The translations under genes were made by a program, and so were the position numbers. A DNA stretch of 5,688 bases from assembly GCA_020056155.1 (NCBI GenBank), contig JAGVII010000157.1:1-5688 (forward strand), written 5' to 3'. Below, piece after piece: positions 1 through 5,688 of this stretch. The DNA comes from Afipia sp. (lineage in GTDB: Bacteria; Pseudomonadota; Alphaproteobacteria; Rhizobiales; Xanthobacteraceae). The notes beneath the pieces are model-generated. The model saw only the letters and a list, made by a program, of their open reading frames with translations. It made no database searches and was not told the origin of the DNA. Each line of letters begins with the position of its first letter. Position 1 is the stretch's first letter.

Positions 1-1163
1 CCGGCGGCTCCGAATTCGTCGGCGGCTTCTCCAAGGCCTTCATGTCCGGCATCACTCTGGAATCGGCGGCGGCGACCTTCAGCGTCGACGTCAACATTTC
101 AGAACTGGTGTATTTCTGCTTCCAGCTCACCTTCGCTGCGATCACCCCGGCGCTTATCGTCGGCGCTTTCGCGGAACGTACGAAGTTCGCGGCGCTGGCG
201 TTGTTCGTCCCGCTCTGGGTGACGCTCATCTATTTCCCGATGGCGCACATGGTTTGGTACTGGGCCGGCCCGGATGCGATCACCGATGCGGTCAAGGCGC
301 TTGCAGCCGCGGCTGACGGTGCGGCAAAGACCGCGGCTCAGGCGAAACTCGACGAGGTGATGGCGGACGGCGGCTTCATCTTCAAGAAGGGCGCGCTCGA
401 CTTCGCAGGCGGCACGGTTGTGCACATCAACGCCGGCATCGCGGGTCTGGTCGGCGCTCTGCTGATCGGCAAGCGCACCGGTTACGGCAAGGAGCTGATG
501 GCTCCGCACTCGCTGACCATGACCATGATCGGCGCTGCCCTTCTCTGGGTGGGCTGGTTCGGCTTCAACGCGGGCTCGAATCTCGAAGCCTCAGGTGGCG
601 CTGCGCTCGCCATGACCAACACCTTCGTTGCAACCGCAGCGGCGGCTCTGTCGTGGATGTTCGCGGAATGGATGATCAAGGGTCACCCCTCGCTGCTCGG
701 CGCATTGTCCGGCGCAGTCGCGGGTCTCGTTGCGGTCACGCCGGCGGCCGGCTTCTCCGGTCCGATGGGCGCGATCGTGCTTGGCCTCATCGTCGGCGTC
801 GTCTGCCTGTTCTTCTGCACCGTGGTGAAGAACGCGCTCGGCTATGACGACTCGCTCGATGTGTTCGGCATCCACTGCGTTGGCGGCATCGTCGGTGCCC
901 TGGGCACCGGCATCCTGGTCAACCCCGCCCTCGGCGGCACCGGTGTGATGGACTATGTCGCAGGCAAGGTCGCCGATTACGACTTCGTGGCGCAGATGAC
1001 GGCCCAGGTCTGGGGCGTCGGCACCACGCTGCTGTTCTCGGGCATCGGTTCGGCGATCCTGTTCAAGGTCGTCGATGTGATCGTGGGTCTGCGTGTTTCA
1101 GTCGATGCGGAGCGCGAAGGCCTCGACATCACCGACCACACGGAGCGTGCGTACAATATGTAA
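1..1163 (+). CDS. amtB: Ammonium transporter AmtB (5'-truncated by window edge)
   Basis: Inner-membrane channel of the Amt/MEP/Rh family that takes up ammonium/ammonia. The reading frame is open from base 3 (first full codon), so the start and roughly the first 100 residues lie upstream; the ATG at 42 is internal. About 386 residues are visible, ending in TAA at 1161-1163. Hallmarks of E. coli AmtB are present by motif alignment: the Phe-gate residue F107 (codon 132-134), the AHMVW segment carrying the external-site Trp, D160 and H168 in LDFAGGTVVH (codons 399-401 and 423-425), F215 in WFGFNAGS (564-566), and the second pore histidine H318 in DVFGIH (873-875). The conserved cytoplasmic tail (EREGLD...AYNM), which in the family contacts the PII protein GlnK, is intact. 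Between the external Trp and the D160 motif there is an Ala-rich insertion of about 36 residues compared with E. coli, predicted to be periplasmic. In relatives glnK usually lies just upstream, outside this window. A terminator follows the gene. Confidence 0.97.
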   Translation, partial: GGSEFVGGFSKAFMSGITLESAAATFSVDVNISELVYFCFQLTFAAITPALIVGAFAERTKFAALALFVPLWVTLIYFPMAHMVWYWAGPDAITDAVKALAAAADGAAKTAAQAKLDEVMADGGFIFKKGALDFAGGTVVHINAGIAGLVGALLIGKRTGYGKELMAPHSLTMTMIGAALLWVGWFGFNAGSNLEASGGAALAMTNTFVATAAAALSWMFAEWMIKGHPSLLGALSGAVAGLVAVTPAAGFSGPMGAIVLGLIVGVVCLFFCTVVKNALGYDDSLDVFGIHCVGGIVGALGTGILVNPALGGTGVMDYVAGKVADYDFVAQMTAQVWGVGTTLLFSGIGSAILFKVVDVIVGLRVSVDAEREGLDITDHTERAYNM

Positions 1164-1164
1164 C

Positions 1165-1204
1165 GAGCATGGTCCAAAACCGGTTTTCCGGAGGGATCGT
1201 GCTT
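1165..1204. repeat. Degenerate dispersed-type palindromic repeat after amtB
   Basis: An imperfect palindrome begins two bases after the amtB stop codon. The outer arms 1166-1175 (AGCATGGTCC) and 1194-1203 can pair over 10 positions, two of them G-U. Between them lies the perfect 12-base palindrome AAAACCGGTTTT at 1176-1187. The pattern (GAGCATG-ATCC, central AAACCGGTTT, ATC-TGCT) resembles a palindromic element that I recall as scattered between genes in Rhizobiales chromosomes; that family link is from memory. It could protect the amtB mRNA 3' end or be a decayed mobile repeat. It is not followed by a T-run, so it is not itself a typical terminator. Confidence 0.6.
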
Positions 1205-1213
1205 TAGGAGACA

Positions 1214-1249
1214 ACGGTAGGGGCACAAACCCGGCAATGCCCCGTCCGT
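1214..1249. other. Weak stem-loop between amtB and its terminator
   Basis: Arms 1214-1225 and 1238-1249 pair as 4 bp (ACGG/CCGT), a 2x2 mismatch, then 6 bp (GGGGCA/TGCCCC), with a 12-base loop. It lies directly before the strong terminator hairpin and has no T-run. It may be a spacer structure in the amtB 3' UTR or may simply reflect GC-rich composition. Confidence 0.35.
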
Positions 1250-1252
1250 CGG

Positions 1253-1286
1253 AGGGCCCCAGCGCAAGCTGGGGCCCTTACTTTTT
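1253..1286 (+). terminator. Rho-independent terminator of amtB
   Basis: A perfect inverted repeat GGGCCCCAGC (1254-1263) / GCTGGGGCCC (1268-1277), extendable by an A-T pair (1253/1278), encloses a GCAA (GNRA-type) tetraloop. It is followed by TTACTTTTT (1278-1286). The 10-11 bp uninterrupted GC-rich stem plus T-rich tail is a classic intrinsic terminator on the + strand. It lies 90 bases after the amtB stop and separates amtB transcription from the downstream aminotransferase-ftsK unit. Confidence 0.9.
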
Positions 1287-1334
1287 GCGCCGCGCCCCTC
1301 AACACTTGCGGCGAAAATCCGGCCGCGCGGCGAT

Positions 1335-1353
1335 GGTTAATCGCGTCTTAACC
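1335..1353. promoter_or_regulatory. Candidate CtrA-binding box (TTAA-N7-TTAA)
   Basis: GGTTAA (1335-1340), seven bases, then TTAACC (1348-1353). This matches the full CtrA consensus TTAA-N7-TTAA(C) known from Caulobacter and other alphaproteobacteria, and is symmetrical out to the flanking GG/CC. It lies between the amtB terminator and the aminotransferase start, with 93 bases from its last TTAA to the ATG. In CtrA-activated promoters the second half-site commonly overlaps the -35 region, which would place a -10 near 1370-1377, where I see no strong -10 match. The match to the consensus is direct; binding and the direction of regulation are inference. Confidence 0.6.
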
Positions 1354-1388
1354 TCGCCCCACCTATGGTGATGTGATCAAATCCTGCG

Positions 1389-1415
1389 CGATCCCGGATC
1401 AGTCCTGAGGGATCG
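1389..1415. other. Leader stem-loop upstream of the aminotransferase
   Basis: CGATCCC (1389-1395) and GGGATCG (1409-1415) are perfect 7-bp inverted arms. Inside, TCA (1399-1401) and TGA (1406-1408) can stack on them around a GTCC loop with a 3-base bulge. It ends 29 bases before the ATG at 1445, so it may form in the 5' leader or be a dyad operator for an unknown regulator. No known riboswitch class is recognised. Confidence 0.4.
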
Positions 1416-1444
1416 ACGGACCCTGTAGTGCTGGCGTTTTTCGA

Positions 1445-2683
1445 ATGGCCATAACCGCTTCTTCCCGCTCGGCGGCCGCTGCCGGCGCCCAAGATGGCGC
1501 CCCGGTCAGCGAGCGCTCCCCCTTTGCCCGGCTGACCGACCTGATGAGCCCCTATAAGCCGGGTAAGCCATTGATAAATATGTCACTTGGCGAGCCGCAG
1601 CATCCAGTCCCGGGCTTTGTCGAGCCGGTACTGGCCAAACACATCAACGAGTTCGGCCGCTACCCGGCCGCCAAGGGCATCGAGCCGTTCCGGCAGGCCG
1701 CCGCCGCCTGGGCTACCACGCGCTTCGGCCTTCCCAAGGCGATTGATCCCGAGACCGAGATTCTGGTGCTCAACGGCAGCCGCGAGGGGCTGTTTTTCGC
1801 GGCGATCGCCGCTGCCCGCTACGCCGGTCCGCGCAAGGGCGCGCCCGCGATCCTGATGCCCAATCCGTTCTATCCGGCCTACGCGGCAGGCGCGCGCGCG
1901 GCCGGATGCGAGGCGATATTTCTGCCCACCACCCGCGACAACGGGTTTCTGCCCGATCTGGATTCGCTAAGCGCCGAGGTCCTCGATCGCACCGTTGCAT
2001 TCTATCTTGCGTCACCGGCCAATCCGCAGGGCGCTGTGGCATCGCCCGCTTACTTCGATCGCGTGAAGCAACTCGCCGACCGTCATGGTTTCATCGTGCT
2101 CAGCGACGAGTGCTACTCTGAAATTTATACCGGCGAAGCACCGGGGAGCATGCTGGCGGCCGCCGGACGTGATTTCGCCAACGTGGTTGCGTTCCAGTCG
2201 CTCTCGAAGCGCTCGAATCTGCCGGGTATGCGCGTCGGCTTCGTTGCCGGCGACGGGAAATTCCTCGCGCGCTTTCATGAGCTGCGCAATGTCGCCGCCC
2301 CCCAGGTGCCGGTGCCGCTGCAGCATGTCGCCGTCGCCGCTTACGCCGACGAAGCTCATGTGGATGAAAATCGCAGGCTCTACCGGATCAAGTTCGATCT
2401 CGCCGACCAGATTCTCGGCAAACGGTTCGGCTATCGGCGGCCCGCCGGCGGATTCTGCATCTGGCTCGATGTCTCCGCCCATGGCGGCGACGAAGCTGCG
2501 ACCGTGAAGCTCTTCAGGGACGGCGGCGTCCGCGTCGTTCCCGGAAGTTATCTGGCGCGGCCGCAGGCCGATGGCAGCAATCCTGGCGCGGGATACATCC
2601 GCGTCGCCATGGTGCAGGACAGTGAAACAACGGCTGAGGCGTTGCATCGTATGGTCGACGTCTTGAACGAAGCTCGGGGCTAG
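1445..2683 (+). CDS. dapC: PLP-dependent aminotransferase, probable succinyldiaminopimelate aminotransferase DapC
   Basis: A 412-residue fold-type I (class I/II) aminotransferase, expected to be cytoplasmic. The best functional guess is N-succinyl-LL-2,6-diaminopimelate:2-oxoglutarate aminotransferase in the succinylase branch of lysine/meso-DAP synthesis. The choice rests on motifs shared with proteobacterial Dap[11 protein letters not shown] (47-56), YPAAKG (73-78), NGSREGLF (110-117), MPNPFYPAY (138-146), [10 protein letters not shown] (219-228) and [19 protein letters not shown] (252-270). Cofactor residues visible: Asn193, Asp221, Tyr224, the Schiff-base Lys255, and Arg386 in GYIRVAM for the substrate carboxylate. 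The usual NPTG reads NPQG (193-196). About 22 N-terminal residues (Ala/Ser-rich) precede the conserved core. The ATG at 1445 lacks a clear Shine-Dalgarno, so a slightly different start is possible. No other dap gene is nearby. The gene ends four bases before ftsK, indicating co-transcription. The aminotransferase class is near certain; the exact substrate is not proven by sequence. Confidence 0.93.
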   Translation: MAITASSRSAAAAGAQDGAPVSERSPFARLTDLMSPYKPGKPLINMSLGEPQHPVPGFVEPVLAKHINEFGRYPAAKGIEPFRQAAAAWATTRFGLPKAIDPETEILVLNGSREGLFFAAIAAARYAGPRKGAPAILMPNPFYPAYAAGARAAGCEAIFLPTTRDNGFLPDLDSLSAEVLDRTVAFYLASPANPQGAVASPAYFDRVKQLADRHGFIVLSDECYSEIYTGEAPGSMLAAAGRDFANVVAFQSLSKRSNLPGMRVGFVAGDGKFLARFHELRNVAAPQVPVPLQHVAVAAYADEAHVDENRRLYRIKFDLADQILGKRFGYRRPAGGFCIWLDVSAHGGDEAATVKLFRDGGVRVVPGSYLARPQADGSNPGAGYIRVAMVQDSETTAEALHRMVDVLNEARG

Positions 2684-2687
2684 AAAT

Positions 2688-5153
2688 ATGCCAGCGATCG
2701 AACGCGTCATCCCCATCGTCGGCCAGATTTCGGACCCGTTGCGCGAAATGCTGGCGCGCCGCCTGCGCGAACTGACCGGCCTCGGCGTCATCGCCCTGTC
2801 GTGCGTTGTCGCCGCTGCCCTCATGACATGGTCGGTGCAGGACCCGAGCCTCAGCCACGCAACTTCCGGCACCATCCGCAACCTGATGGGCCGGCCCGGC
2901 GCCATCGGCGCCGATCTGCTGATGCAGATTTTCGGCCTCGGCGCGATCATGCTGGTCCTGCCGGTCGCGGTGTGGGGCTGGCGGCTGGTGACGCATCGTC
3001 TGTTCGACCGCGAGGCGCTGCGGATCGCCTGCTGGATTCTGTGCGCGGTGATTGCCGCCGGATTTGCGAGCTGCCTGCCGCGCAGCGGCGCATGGCCGCT
3101 GCCGACCGGACTCGGCGGTGTCGTCGGCGATGCGCTGGTGCGCTTCCCCGCCGTCGTATTCGGTCCGCCCGGCGCGATCTATCGCAGTGTGCTGGGTGTC
3201 CTTCTGTTCGCGGCGATGATCGGAAGCTTCGTGTTCGCATGCGGCGCCGGCGCGAAGGAAAAGATCGTCGAACCGACGCGGCCGCCGATGATCGACGACG
3301 AAGACGATTTCGAGGAAGACGACCGCCGGTCGATTTCACTCGGTTGGCTGGTCCATGCCGTCATGAGCGCGAAAGCGCGTGCCGTTCGCATGGTCTCGGC
3401 GCTTTTCGCGTTGATGGTCGGACGCACGGAATCGCGCCGCTCCGCATCCTTCGAACGCATGGAGCCGAGCCTCGGCGGCGGGCGCCGTGCTCCGTCGCTG
3501 GTGCCGCAGGACGAATACGAAGAAGAGGAGGAGGCGGAGGAAGAAGAGGAGGAAGAGGACGAGGAGGAAGAACCCGCCGCCCGCGCGCCGCGCAAGCGCG
3601 CCGAACCGAAGTCGTCCGGACGCAAGGGCGTGTTCGTGCTGCCGCCGATCTCCGTGCTGGCAGCGCCGAAGGCATCGGACCGCCAGACGCTGAGCAAGGA
3701 CGAACTCGAAGCCAATTCACGCGCGCTGGAAGGCGTGCTGCAGGACTTCGGCGTGCGCGGCGAAATTACAAACGCCCATCCCGGCCCCGTCGTCACGCTG
3801 TACGAACTCGAACCGGCGCCCGGCATCAAATCCTCGCGCGTGATCGGACTCGCCGACGACATCGCCCGCTCGATGAGCGCGGTGTCGGCGCGCGTCGCGG
3901 TCGTTCCCGGCCGCAACGCCATCGGCATCGAACTGCCGAACCAGTACCGCGAGAAAGTCTACCTGCGCGAACTGCTTGTCGCCAAGGAAGGTAACGAGTC
4001 GTCCGCCAAGCTGCCGCTGTGCCTCGGCAAGACCATCGGCGGCGTTTCGACCATCGTCGATCTCGCGCGAATGCCGCATCTCCTGATCGCGGGCACAACC
4101 GGCTCCGGCAAATCGGTTGCTATCAACACCATGATCCTGTCGCTGGTGTATCGCCTGCGTCCCGATCAGTGCCGCCTGATCATGGTCGATCCGAAGATGC
4201 TCGAACTGTCGGTCTATGACGGCATTCCGCATCTGCTGACGCCGGTCGTCACCGATCCGAAGAAGGCCGTCGTCGCGCTGAAGTGGGCCGTGCGCGAGAT
4301 GGAACAGCGCTACAAGAACATGTCAAAGCTCGGCGTGCGCAACATCGACGGCTACAATGCCCGCGTCGCGGAAGCGAAGGCGAAAGGCGAGGAACTCACG
4401 CGCACCGTTCACACCGGCTTCGACAAGGAAACCGGCAAGGCGATCTACGAGGAAGAAAAGCTCGAGCTCGAACCGCTGCCGTTCATCGTTATCATCGTCG
4501 ACGAAATGGCCGACCTGATGATGGTCGCCGGCAAGGACATCGAAGGGGCGGTACAGCGGCTGGCGCAGATGGCGCGCGCGGCGGGCCTGCACGTGATCCT
4601 CGCAACGCAGCGTCCGTCGGTCGACGTCATCACCGGCACCATCAAGGCGAACTTCCCGACCCGCATCTCCTTCCAGGTGACCTCGAAAATCGACAGCCGC
4701 ACCATCCTCGGCGAGATGGGCGCCGAGCAACTGCTCGGTCAGGGCGACATGCTGTACATGGCCGGCGGCGGACGCATCAGCCGCGTCCACGGCCCGTTCG
4801 TGTCGGACGAGGAGGTCGAAAAGATCGTCCGCCACCTCAAGTCGCAGGGGCAGCCGGAATACCTCGAGGCGGTCACAGCGGAGGAGGAAACCGACGAGGA
4901 CGGCAACGCCGTGTTCGACGGCACCAGCATGGGCGCCAACGGCGGCGAAGGCGACCTGTTCTCGCAGGCGGTGGCGATCGTGAAGCGCGACCGCAAGGCT
5001 TCGACCAGCTACATTCAGCGCAGGCTCCAGATCGGCTATAACCGCGCAGCCACGCTGATGGAGCGGATGGAACTGGAAGGTATCGTCGGACAGTCCAACC
5101 ACGCCGGCAAGCGCGAGATTCTGGTGGCCGAGGAAGACGAACGATTTGGCTAA
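2688..5153 (+). CDS. ftsK: DNA translocase FtsK
   Basis: A complete 821-residue septal DNA pump that is anchored at the division site and moves chromosomes toward dif for XerCD resolution. Domain order: short cytoplasmic N-terminus; four likely membrane helices (about 31-50, 74-99, 110-130, 166-187); a charged linker (190-315) with a Glu tract (278-295); the alpha/beta motor (about 335-720); and a winged-helix gamma domain (about 757-815) that in the family reads KOPS sequences and contacts XerD. Motor motifs: Walker A GTTGSGKS (469-476, Lys475), [10 protein letters not shown] (499-508), Walker B VIIVDE (601-606, Asp605/Glu606), and [12 protein letters not shown] (639-650). The length fits alphaproteobacterial FtsK, with a much shorter linker than E. 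coli FtsK (1,329 aa). The ATG at 2688, four bases after the dapC stop, gives a natural N-terminus; the Shine-Dalgarno is weak (CGGGG about ten bases upstream), suggesting translational coupling. No frameshift or missing catalytic residue is seen. Confidence 0.98.
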   Translation: MPAIERVIPIVGQISDPLREMLARRLRELTGLGVIALSCVVAAALMTWSVQDPSLSHATSGTIRNLMGRPGAIGADLLMQIFGLGAIMLVLPVAVWGWRLVTHRLFDREALRIACWILCAVIAAGFASCLPRSGAWPLPTGLGGVVGDALVRFPAVVFGPPGAIYRSVLGVLLFAAMIGSFVFACGAGAKEKIVEPTRPPMIDDEDDFEEDDRRSISLGWLVHAVMSAKARAVRMVSALFALMVGRTESRRSASFERMEPSLGGGRRAPSLVPQDEYEEEEEAEEEEEEEDEEEEPAARAPRKRAEPKSSGRKGVFVLPPISVLAAPKASDRQTLSKDELEANSRALEGVLQDFGVRGEITNAHPGPVVTLYELEPAPGIKSSRVIGLADDIARSMSAVSARVAVVPGRNAIGIELPNQYREKVYLRELLVAKEGNESSAKLPLCLGKTIGGVSTIVDLARMPHLLIAGTTGSGKSVAINTMILSLVYRLRPDQCRLIMVDPKMLELSVYDGIPHLLTPVVTDPKKAVVALKWAVREMEQRYKNMSKLGVRNIDGYNARVAEAKAKGEELTRTVHTGFDKETGKAIYEEEKLELEPLPFIVIIVDEMADLMMVAGKDIEGAVQRLAQMARAAGLHVILATQRPSVDVITGTIKANFPTRISFQVTSKIDSRTILGEMGAEQLLGQGDMLYMAGGGRISRVHGPFVSDEEVEKIVRHLKSQGQPEYLEAVTAEEETDEDGNAVFDGTSMGANGGEGDLFSQAVAIVKRDRKASTSYIQRRLQIGYNRAATLMERMELEGIVGQSNHAGKREILVAEEDERFG
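3519..3572 (+). repeat. GAR-codon purine tract in ftsK encoding an acidic linker
   Basis: Fifty-four bases that are purine except for two C's (3535 and 3560), built from GAA/GAG codons. They encode FtsK residues 278-295: sixteen Glu, one Ala and one Asp, just before a basic Ala/Pro/Arg/Lys stretch. It is a low-complexity codon repeat that could vary in length in frame by slippage, and it lies in the flexible linker between the membrane and motor domains, where length is poorly conserved in the family. Confidence 0.85.
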
Positions 5154-5193
5154 AACCACTCTGTTCGCAGCCGCGAAATCGCCATAGCTTGGG

Positions 5194-5227
5194 GCTAGTG
5201 GTCCGATTCTAACATTCGACCACTAGC
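5194..5227. repeat. Left hairpin of the composite element
   Basis: GCTAGTGGTC (5194-5203) and GACCACTAGC (5218-5227) are perfect 10-bp inverted arms around a 14-base AT-rich loop (5204-5217). The segment ending in ACATTCG (5212-5218) is a diverged relative of the arm of the right hairpin. A GANTC site (CcrM methylation motif in alphaproteobacteria) lies in the loop at 5205-5209. Confidence 0.85.
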
Positions 5228-5239
5228 AAATATAACTTT

Positions 5240-5317
5240 CTAGTGGAGTTTTGGATTTGACATTCGCTTTTAGGACTCGCTGCCGGCGGAGTGCGAATGT
5301 CAAATCCACTCCACTAG
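5240..5317. repeat. Right long hairpin of the composite element
   Basis: The left arm 5240-5267 and right arm 5293-5317 pair over 25 bp without mismatch (CTAGTGGAGT, 10 bp, then GGATTTGACATTCGC, 15 bp), interrupted only by three extra T's on the left arm (5250-5252). The loop is 25 bases (5268-5292) and holds a small ACTC/GAGT dyad and another GANTC site (5274-5278). Near-perfect arms of this length imply recent formation, gene conversion between arms, or selection for the structure. Confidence 0.9.
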
Positions 5318-5347
5318 CCCCAGCGGAAAGATCACAAGGCATCCGAC

Positions 5348-5352
5348 AGGAC
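5348..5352 (+). promoter_or_regulatory. Weak Shine-Dalgarno supporting the TTG start of lolA
   Basis: AGGAC lies six bases before the TTG at 5359. It is a partial match to AGGAGG. The alternative GTG at 5425 has no purine-rich motif at a suitable distance, which tips the start choice to 5359. Confidence 0.35.
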
Positions 5353-5358
5353 GAACCG

Positions 5359-5688
5359 TTGAGAAAATCCCATCGCAATCGGCCGTTCTGCCGCAAACCA
5401 CTCTCTGCGCATGCTTTTCTGGCTGTGAAATTGCCTGCGGCCGCATTGGCGACAGTGCTCGCCGTAGCGCTCATGATGCCGACGGCGTCTGCCCAGGCCG
5501 TCCCCGTTCCAAAGCCGGCGCCGAAGCCCCGCGCGGATGTCCCGAAGGAGGCGCTACCGTCACCGGTGATTCCGGGTCCCTCCGCCGCCGCGCCACCGAC
5601 ACCGATCATTCCTGATTTGCGCAGCCTGTTCGGCGGCGGCACGCCAAACTTCGATGCCAATCAGAAGGCGCTCGCCAGCAAGGTCAGC
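5359..5688 (+). CDS. lolA: Probable outer-membrane lipoprotein carrier LolA (3'-truncated by window edge)
   Basis: The first 110 codons of an exported protein are visible. LolA is a periplasmic chaperone that takes lipoproteins from the LolCDE transporter and hands them on at the outer membrane. From TTG 5359 there is a basic N-region (RKSHRNRPFCRK), a hydrophobic core (about residues 25-40) and a likely signal peptidase I site after Ala45 (PTASA/QA). A proline/alanine-rich segment (46-90) follows, then NFDANQKALASKVS (97-110), which resembles the start of the mature LolA domain in relatives. The start is uncertain: no ATG precedes the signal peptide, and a GTG at 5425 would give a neat 23-residue signal peptide (MKLPAAALATVLAVAL...) but lacks a ribosome-binding site. 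The frame is open back to 5236. Position right after ftsK, as in E. coli, is the main support, because the lipid-binding domain itself lies outside the window. Confidence 0.75.
   Translation, partial: MRKSHRNRPFCRKPLSAHAFLAVKLPAAALATVLAVALMMPTASAQAVPVPKPAPKPRADVPKEALPSPVIPGPSAAAPPTPIIPDLRSLFGGGTPNFDANQKALASKVS

Larger units (their letters stand above)
5190..5322. repeat. Composite inverted-repeat element between ftsK and lolA
   Basis: A 133-base element bounded by a perfect 12-bp inverted repeat: TGGGGCTAGTGG (5190-5201) and CCACTAGCCCCA (5311-5322). It contains two further palindromes, listed separately, and the heptamer CTAGTGG occurs four times as two inverted pairs (5195-5201, 5220-5226, 5240-5246, 5311-5317). 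The layout suggests a non-coding dispersed palindromic repeat or a small non-autonomous (MITE-like) element; no convincing target-site duplication is seen (flanks AGCTT and GCGG). In RNA it could form two hairpins side by side or one long-range closing stem, and might act at the ftsK mRNA 3' end. I recall similar CTAGTGG-type repeats in Nitrobacteraceae genomes, but this is memory only. Confidence 0.75.

Noticed and set aside
1347..1368. Possible sigma-70 promoter, CTTAAC with CTATGG
   Set aside because: The spacing is only about 10 bases instead of 16-18; the CTTAAC is better explained as half of the CtrA-type box.
1093..1371. Plus-strand 92-codon frame running from amtB into the intergenic region
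   Set aside because: It overlaps the amtB tail out of frame and runs through a repeat and a strong terminator, which is not gene-like.
2012..2950. Long minus-strand open frame (312 codons) across dapC and ftsK
   Set aside because: It is antisense to two well-supported genes, crosses their boundary, and resembles no family; such shadows are expected in GC-rich DNA.
3179..3928. Minus-strand open frame with a poly-Ser stretch
   Set aside because: The Ser run is the antisense reading of the Glu-codon tract in ftsK; no independent coding evidence.
2801..3994. Plus-strand 397-codon Arg-rich frame inside ftsK
   Set aside because: It is out of frame with FtsK and has the Arg-rich composition typical of a shifted GC-rich frame.
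4323..5159. Minus-strand open frame of 278 codons opposite the FtsK motor domain
   Set aside because: The sense strand encodes intact Walker B and gamma-domain motifs; the antisense product is a His/Asp/Val-rich composition artefact.
5240..5317. Right hairpin as a classical rho-independent terminator for ftsK
   Set aside because: The stem is not GC-rich at its base and is followed by AGCCCCAGC rather than a T-run, so intrinsic termination is not supported.
5223..5660. Minus-strand 145-codon frame over the lolA start and the palindromic element
   Set aside because: It overlaps the secretion signal and conserved LolA-like residues on the other strand; it is Gly/Ala-rich with no recognisable domain.
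1..5688. CRISPR array, tRNA/rRNA genes, phage or defence cassette
   Set aside because: No regularly spaced direct repeats, no tRNA-like cloverleaf or rRNA sequence recognised, and all coding sequence is accounted for by housekeeping genes.

Overview
This 5,688-base window is GC-rich chromosomal DNA from an alphaproteobacterium, most likely of the Nitrobacteraceae/Bradyrhizobiaceae group (Bradyrhizobium, Rhodopseudomonas, Afipia, Nitrobacter and relatives). The protein sequences and the gene order amtB – aminotransferase – ftsK – lolA suggest this, as do a CtrA-type box and two intergenic palindromic elements. The family-level placement is recognition from memory, not a database result.

Layout, all genes on the + strand. 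Bases 1-1163 hold the 3' three quarters of an ammonium transporter gene (amtB); its start lies upstream of the window. Bases 1164-1444 are intergenic. They hold a degenerate palindromic repeat directly after the amtB stop, a second weaker stem-loop, a textbook rho-independent terminator, a perfect TTAA-N7-TTAA box of the kind bound by the cell-cycle regulator CtrA, and a small leader hairpin. Bases 1445-2683 encode a PLP-dependent class I/II aminotransferase closest to N-succinyldiaminopimelate aminotransferase (DapC). Four bases later, 2688-5153 encode a complete FtsK DNA translocase with a membrane domain, an acidic linker, a RecA-like motor and a C-terminal winged helix. Bases 5154-5358 are intergenic and dominated by a composite inverted-repeat element of about 130 bp. 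From about 5359 to the window end is the 5' part of a secreted protein, very probably LolA, the periplasmic carrier of outer-membrane lipoproteins.

How the genes fit together. The amtB unit is closed by its own terminator, so nitrogen uptake is transcriptionally separate from what follows. The aminotransferase and ftsK are almost certainly one operon (4-base gap). That would join a step of meso-diaminopimelate/lysine synthesis, which feeds peptidoglycan, to septal chromosome segregation, with a possible CtrA input upstream. The ftsK-lolA adjacency is also seen in E. coli and supports the lolA call, although here a large palindromic element sits between them.

The genes are conserved housekeeping genes, and I see no previously undescribed multi-gene system. 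The most noteworthy signals are non-coding: the composite palindrome before lolA, the CtrA-type box, and the palindrome behind amtB.
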